From CAZITB01 sp964542055 (GTDB taxonomy: Bacteria > Planctomycetota > Phycisphaerae > Sedimentisphaerales > CAMDDF01): a stretch of 18,772 nucleotides of DNA. This document shows positions 14,950 to 18,772 of the stretch, piece after piece (position 1 is the first letter of the stretch; the number at the start of each line of letters is the position of its first letter). Made by a program: the position numbers and the translations under genes. The stretch covers positions 1-18,772 of the forward strand of contig CAZITB010000050.1 in NCBI GenBank assembly GCA_964542055.1, in the 5' to 3' direction. The notes below the pieces were generated by a model. That model was not told the DNA's origin. It made no database searches and saw nothing but the letters and a program-made list of their open reading frames with translations.

Positions 14950-16092
14950 TTAAAGTTTTATAGTTGTTTGATTTTTTTGCGATTCTAAAGCTGCTGTAAA
15001 GAGTGCGTGGCTCAGGGCTACTTCATCTGGTTTTACGCAGCCGGCAAATTTGCTTACAGGCTTGCCGTGATGGAGTTCATAAAGGAAAGCTGCCCACATT
15101 TGAAGTATAGAATCAGAAAAACCTGCTTCGAAGATACCACCTGTAATTGATTTATAAGTCATTTCATGACCCATATCAATCACCTGCCAGGCTTGCTGGC
15201 CGCCGGTATATTCAAGAATTTCAAGTGTGTTAATCTGTTTGCTTGACCATTTCGCTGATGCTTTGGTACCGTAAATTTCCAGGTACCACGTGTTTTTGTT
15301 GCCCGGTGCTATTCGCTGGGTCTTTATGGTCATAGGGAATTGACTGCCGGTAGCTTCGTCTGATGCGTTGCAGAAAACTGTCGCATTATCCCATGTTTCA
15401 CAGGCAGCCATGCCGCCTTTGCCGTCGGGACGCTGTTCTACTATGTTACTTAAAATCGCGCTAACGGTTTTGGGCATCCAGCCAGCTCTAAAGGGCATAT
15501 GGCAGGCGTGCATTCCAAGATCACCCATGCAGCCGTATTCGCCATTGAACTTTAACTTTCTTTTCCAATTTATGGCTTTGTTAAAATCCAAATCGCTTGA
15601 ATGTAAAAAGCCGCTGTTTACTTCAATGATTTTGCCGAAAGAATTTTCTTCGATCATGTTACCAATTTTCTGCATCGCAGGAAAAAACGGTGACTCGCTT
15701 GAGCAACGCACAAATACATCAGGATGTTTTTTAATGCATTCTGTTATCTGGTCATTTGCGGCCTTATCAATACCGAAAGGCTTTTCGCCGAGCAAATGCT
15801 TGCCCGCTTCGATTACCCCGCAGTAAAATTCGGCATGTAAATTGTGTGGAACTGCAATATATACCGCTTCAACGTCATTATTGGCGAGTAACTGTTTATA
15901 GTCATCGGTTACCTGCTTTATTGAAGGAAAATTGCCGGTGTACCATTCGAGCAATTTTGCATTAGTGTCGCAAATGGCAACTATTTCTGGTTTTACGTCC
16001 ATTTCAGGAAGATGGCACCAACGAGCAACAGCAGATGCAAATTCACGACCCATTAGACCGCAACCAATTATTCCAAATTTTACTGTACGCAT
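14950..16092 (-). CDS. Gfo/Idh/MocA-family NAD(P)-dependent oxidoreductase
   Basis: A 380-residue cytoplasmic dehydrogenase. The N-terminal Rossmann fold has GCGLMG at 10-15, the family EKP motif is in GEKPFG at 102-107, and the C-terminal substrate domain carries GDLGMHACH (Asp191, His195). Family members oxidise or reduce hydroxyl groups of sugars, inositols and amino-sugar derivatives. An AAGGATC site precedes the ATG. It lies 57 bases downstream of the class III aminotransferase on the same strand, separated by a hairpin, and that pair follows a DeoR repressor. I infer a role in catabolism of a polyol, inositol or amino-sugar type compound; the exact substrate cannot be told. The length is normal and no key residue is missing. 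Confidence 0.88.
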   Translation of the reverse strand: MRTVKFGIIGCGLMGREFASAVARWCHLPEMDVKPEIVAICDTNAKLLEWYTGNFPSIKQVTDDYKQLLANNDVEAVYIAVPHNLHAEFYCGVIEAGKHLLGEKPFGIDKAANDQITECIKKHPDVFVRCSSESPFFPAMQKIGNMIEENSFGKIIEVNSGFLHSSDLDFNKAINWKRKLKFNGEYGCMGDLGMHACHMPFRAGWMPKTVSAILSNIVEQRPDGKGGMAACETWDNATVFCNASDEATGSQFPMTIKTQRIAPGNKNTWYLEIYGTKASAKWSSKQINTLEILEYTGGQQAWQVIDMGHEMTYKSITGGIFEAGFSDSILQMWAAFLYELHHGKPVSKFAGCVKPDEVALSHALFTAALESQKNQTTIKL

Positions 16093-16121
16093 TTTATGAT
16101 CCTTAATAAATAAAAATAACA

Positions 16122-16143
16122 GGGCTGTGATTTACAACAGCCC
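16122..16143 (-). terminator. hairpin between the aminotransferase and oxidoreductase genes
   Basis: On the minus strand GGGCTGT and ACAGCCC form a 7-bp stem around an 8-base loop, followed by the T-rich TGTTATTTTTATTTATT. It sits seven bases after the aminotransferase stop. It may end that transcript, or partly attenuate expression of the downstream oxidoreductase gene. Confidence 0.6.
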
Positions 16144-16149
16144 CAATAT

Positions 16150-17526
16150 TTAAAGCAATTCTTTTTCCGTTTCACCAATAGCTTCATCAATCATGTCAAG
16201 ACCTTTTAGAAGAACTTCATCTTCCATTACTACCGGCGGAGACATTCTCAAGATATGGCCTGCAGGTATCCATGCAAGGCCTTTGCGGAAGGCTTTTTGG
16301 TAAACCAGTTTTCCTGCTTCGTTGAATGGCTCTTTTGTATTTTTATCTTTGACAAGTTCGATACCCATCAGGCAGCCTTTAGCACGAACATCACCAATAA
16401 TCTTGTGTTCAGCTTTCATTTTTTCCATTCTTTCCATCGCGAGATTTCCAAGATGCGTGGAACGTTCAAGCAGCTGCTCTTCTTCGATAGCTTCTATACA
16501 AGCCAGTGCCGCCGCGCAAGCCATCGGGTTACCGCCATAGCTGCTTGATGCGGAAATTGACTCGAAGCTTTCCTTATATTGTTCTCTAACAGCAACACAG
16601 GTTACAGGGAAACCGTTACCAAAACCTTTGCCCAAAGTTACGACGTCAGGGACAACATCCCAATGTTCCATGCAAAGCCATTTGCCTGTTCTTGCCATAC
16701 TCGTTAGAACTTCATCGGCCATTAAAAGGATACCGTTTTCATCACAGAACTTTCTCAATTTGGGGAAGAAATCATCCGGAGGCATAACTGAACCGCCCCA
16801 ACCCTGAATAGGCTCAAGAACAAAACCGGCAACCTTGTTAACAGTGCCTTTATCAATATATTCAGCGTAAAATTCTATGTACTTATCCGTATCAACTGTG
16901 CCGTCTTGTTTTTTCCACATCGGTCTGTACTTATCGGGCCTTGGAACCATGTGCATGCCAGGTGCTCTTACCGGCCCATAAGCCTCTGAACGGATATGTC
17001 CGAGTGATACACCGCCATAAGTTTTGCCGTGATAGTCATAGAAACATGATAACATTTCATAATTTCCAGTAGCTGCCCTGAGAACTCGCTGGCCTGCTTC
17101 CACTGCCGTTGTGCCGGAATCATAGAACTGGAATCCATTAAGGTCGCCGGGCAAAATATCAGCGAGTTTTTCCACAAGACGGGTTTTGATTTCAGTTGTA
17201 AAGTCATGGCAGTTCATAAGTTTGGCTGCATAGTGCTGAACAGCTTCGGTAACTTTCGGGTGGCAATGGCCAAGGGTTGTTACGTAGATACCCGATGAAA
17301 AGTCAATGTAACGATTACCATCGACATCAACCATTTCACAGCCTTTTCCGGATTCAAATGTTACAGGGAAAAGTTTTACCTGGCCTGAAAGACCTTTGAA
17401 GTATTTTGTACATCTGTCATGCATTTGTTTTGATTTTGGACCGGGTGGAACAACCTTTACATCAGGGACCTGGTTCAAATCTAAATGTGCCCATTTCGGA
17501 GCCGGTATCGTTGATTTTGCGGACAT
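16150..17526 (-). CDS. class III PLP-dependent aminotransferase
   Basis: A 458-residue fold-type I, class III aminotransferase of the acetylornithine/4-aminobutyrate superfamily. The cofactor site is complete: DSGTTAVEAG at 136-145 (phosphate cup), the FYDYHGKT aromatic-His position (His166), EPIQGWGG at 238-245, the MADEV aspartate at 271, and Schiff-base Lys300 in TLGKGFGNGFP. AGGAGAT precedes the ATG at a good distance. It lies only 18 bases after the deoR-type gene, so the two are co-transcribed. Class III enzymes use omega-amino acids, diamines or amino ketones, and some are decarboxylating; the substrate here is unknown. With a DeoR regulator and a Gfo/Idh dehydrogenase beside it, conversion between an amine and a carbonyl on a sugar-like compound is plausible. 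Confidence 0.88.
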   Translation of the reverse strand: MSAKSTIPAPKWAHLDLNQVPDVKVVPPGPKSKQMHDRCTKYFKGLSGQVKLFPVTFESGKGCEMVDVDGNRYIDFSSGIYVTTLGHCHPKVTEAVQHYAAKLMNCHDFTTEIKTRLVEKLADILPGDLNGFQFYDSGTTAVEAGQRVLRAATGNYEMLSCFYDYHGKTYGGVSLGHIRSEAYGPVRAPGMHMVPRPDKYRPMWKKQDGTVDTDKYIEFYAEYIDKGTVNKVAGFVLEPIQGWGGSVMPPDDFFPKLRKFCDENGILLMADEVLTSMARTGKWLCMEHWDVVPDVVTLGKGFGNGFPVTCVAVREQYKESFESISASSSYGGNPMACAAALACIEAIEEEQLLERSTHLGNLAMERMEKMKAEHKIIGDVRAKGCLMGIELVKDKNTKEPFNEAGKLVYQKAFRKGLAWIPAGHILRMSPPVVMEDEVLLKGLDMIDEAIGETEKELL

Positions 17527-17544
17527 TTTAAATCTCCTATTTAT

Positions 17545-18324
17545 TTAAATTTTAATGATAATAATTTTTGTACCTGTTTTTTCAAGAGAAGCGACATGCT
17601 CTTTGCTTATTTTGCTATCGGTAATCAGTGCATCAACTTCTGCTAAAGTGCCGTTAGAAGCAAAGTCGATTTTGCCTATTTTTGAGCTGTCACAAAGAAT
17701 GTATGTTTTGTTTGCCCTTTTTCTCATTTTCTGGTCAACTTTTGCTATTCGCATATCAGAGCTGAAAAGTTCACCATTTAAGCCGATCCCATCGGCACCT
17801 TGAAAGGCAATATCAACCATGAACATATCAAGCACTTTCTCGGCAACAACACCGGTTAAGTCCGGGCTTCCTTTTCGAAGTATGCCGCCAAGCAAAACGG
17901 TCTGAATACCTGAACAGAAATTCAAAACCGAGGCAACTGCCAAACTGGGAGTTATAACTGTAATATCTCTCAAATCTCTCAAAAGATAAGCCAATTCCAA
18001 TGTGGTAGTGCCGGTATCTAAAATTAATCTCTGCCCGGGATATACCAGTTTCAAAGCCTCTTTAGCAATCGCTTTTTTTGCCTTTTGATTTGCGGCTCTT
18101 TTGTTTGCAAAATCAAACTCGAATTCCATTCGCTCAGCTGGCAAAACGCCACCATAGGTTCTTTCTATCTGGCCAAGTTCCTGAAGCTTATTAAGGTCAC
18201 GGTGTATCGTCATTTCGCTAACATTGAATTTTCCGGCTAACTCGCTAACGACAGGCGATTTACCCTGAGCTATAATTTCCGTTATATATTTTTTTCTTTG
18301 CTCAAATGAAACTTTCGCTGTCAT
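17545..18324 (-). CDS. DeoR-family transcriptional regulator
   Basis: A 259-residue regulator. The N-terminal winged helix-turn-helix is at about 7-62 (ELAGKFNVSEMTIHRDLNKL, then the wing ERTYGGVLP). The C-terminal DeoR sensor domain resembles sugar-phosphate isomerases, with LDTGTTTLELA at 102-112, LLGGILRKGSPDLTG at about 144-158 and FQGADGI at 174-180. Members usually repress their own catabolic operon and are released by a phosphorylated sugar. It is the first gene of the unit with the aminotransferase and oxidoreductase, and diverges from a GntR-family gene. The intergenic dyads overlapping its promoter are likely operators. The effector is unknown. Confidence 0.9.
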   Translation of the reverse strand: MTAKVSFEQRKKYITEIIAQGKSPVVSELAGKFNVSEMTIHRDLNKLQELGQIERTYGGVLPAERMEFEFDFANKRAANQKAKKAIAKEALKLVYPGQRLILDTGTTTLELAYLLRDLRDITVITPSLAVASVLNFCSGIQTVLLGGILRKGSPDLTGVVAEKVLDMFMVDIAFQGADGIGLNGELFSSDMRIAKVDQKMRKRANKTYILCDSSKIGKIDFASNGTLAEVDALITDSKISKEHVASLEKTGTKIIIIKI

Positions 18325-18340
18325 AAAAATCTCAAGTATA

Positions 18341-18364
18341 TGTTATTTGCAGTTATAAATAACA
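18341..18364. promoter_or_regulatory. candidate operator, TGTTATTT inverted repeat
   Basis: TGTTATTT (18341-18348) and AAATAACA (18357-18364) are perfect inverted copies with an 8-base spacer. They overlap the deoR -10 region. A related half-site, AATAACAT, is at 18386-18393, and GTTATAAC at 18431-18438 overlaps the GntR -10. DeoR or GntR is the likely binder. Confidence 0.55.
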
Positions 18365-18384
18365 CAAAATCACGCAAGTGTCAA
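18356..18384 (-). promoter_or_regulatory. promoter of the deoR-type gene
   Basis: On the minus strand a perfect TTGACA (18384-18379) is followed by 17 bases and TATTTA (18361-18356); TATAAC four bases further is an alternative -10. The predicted start leaves a leader of about 25 bases with a weak GAGA site before ATG 18324. Confidence 0.55.
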
Positions 18385-18409
18385 GAATAACATGAAATAT
18401 TAATTTTGA

Positions 18410-18438
18410 TTGACATTAAAAAAAAAATTGGTTATAAC
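18410..18438 (+). promoter_or_regulatory. sigma-70 promoter of the GntR-family gene, probably leaderless
   Basis: TTGACA (18410-18415), a 17-base spacer rich in A, and TATAAC (18433-18438). The expected start is 6-8 bases after the -10, at 18444-18446, which coincides with ATG 18445. No Shine-Dalgarno precedes that ATG. The -10 lies inside the palindrome GTTATAAC, giving an obvious site for repression. Confidence 0.75.
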
Positions 18439-18444
18439 AAGTAT

Positions 18445-18772
18445 ATGAGAGAATATAATAAAATTTACGACCAATTAAAACTTCAAATACTGGATAATTA
18501 TTATGCTGGAGGGCAGAAATTGCCCCCTGAACGCCAGCTATGCCAACAATTTAATGTTTCAAGAATAACTGCCCGTCATGCGCTGAGATTACTTAAAGAA
18601 AATGGCCTGGTAGAAAGATTTCAAGGTAAAGGTACGTTTGTTAAAAGCTCAAAACCTGCCAAATTTCCTATTACAGAGGCAGGATTTGCTAAATCTGTAA
18701 AAAATTATGCTCCGGGAATGAGCAGGGAATTATTAAAAAGCGAAGTTTCTAAGGTTTCAAAAGAAATTTCCA
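18445..18772 (+). CDS. GntR-family transcriptional regulator, truncated by the window end
   Basis: The first 109 residues of a GntR-type regulator; the frame is open at the right edge. The winged helix-turn-helix is clear: IYDQLKLQILDNYYAGGQKL, PPERQLCQQFNVSRITARHA, and LRLLKENGLVERFQGKGTFV. KLPPERQL and GKGTFV are hallmarks of the family. The effector domain lies outside, so the subfamily cannot be fixed, although this N-terminus suits the HutC/YvoA type, which often senses sugars or amino sugars. It diverges from the deoR-type gene and probably shares operators with it. Confidence 0.85.
   Translation, partial: MREYNKIYDQLKLQILDNYYAGGQKLPPERQLCQQFNVSRITARHALRLLKENGLVERFQGKGTFVKSSKPAKFPITEAGFAKSVKNYAPGMSRELLKSEVSKVSKEIS

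Larger units (their letters stand above)
18333..18447. repeat. CAAGTATATG direct repeat pair
   Basis: The 10-mer CAAGTATATG occurs at 18333-18342, in the deoR leader, and at 18438-18447, where it contains the GntR start codon. Each copy adjoins a TGTTATTT/GTTATAAC-type element, so the pair may be part of a shared operator. Only two copies are present. Confidence 0.4.

Noticed and set aside
1..18772. CRISPR arrays, tRNA or rRNA genes, insertion sequences
   Set aside because: No repeat-spacer arrays, cloverleaf genes, transposase genes or terminal inverted repeats were seen.

Overview
The window looks like chromosomal DNA of an anaerobic, flagellated, Gram-negative-type bacterium, most probably a planctomycete of the Phycisphaerae type. 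This is inferred from gene content, not proven: an FusA2-type EF-G paralogue, divergent FliM and TPR flagellar proteins, frequent TTG starts, moderate G+C, and a U32 iron-sulfur protein where aerobes would use a flavin hydroxylase. There are 14 complete protein genes and one truncated at the right edge. I see no tRNA, rRNA, CRISPR array or insertion sequence.

Left region (1-2580): a 487-base leader, poor in G, begins with about ten A-tracts in helical phase (intrinsically curved DNA). It precedes an EF-G-like GTPase gene (TTG start at 488), which ends at a strong hairpin terminator.

Minus-strand block (7374 down to 2580): an LpxL/HtrB-type acyltransferase, a conserved protein of unknown function, a UbiU/UbiV-like U32 protein, a SAM methyltransferase and a type III polyketide synthase. 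The last three overlap by 11 bases at each junction and form a clear translational unit. My reading is an O2-independent pathway to a methylated, hydroxylated phenolic or quinone lipid. This is the best candidate in the window for an undescribed system.

Plus-strand flagellar block (7547-14898): an exact sigma-54 promoter drives two exported or membrane-anchored TPR proteins, fliL, fliM, fliN, flhA and a 72-residue membrane protein. The genes overlap or nearly touch. fliM has a conflict at its start: the coupled ATG lies in the wrong frame and joins the fliM frame only by a -1 shift at an A AAA AAC heptamer.

Right region (18772 back to 14950): a DeoR-family repressor, a class III aminotransferase and a Gfo/Idh/MocA oxidoreductase form a small minus-strand catabolic unit. 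A GntR-family regulator, cut by the window end, diverges from deoR across a 120-base region with two promoters and several TGTTATTT/GTTATAAC-type dyads. The GntR gene appears to be transcribed leaderless.
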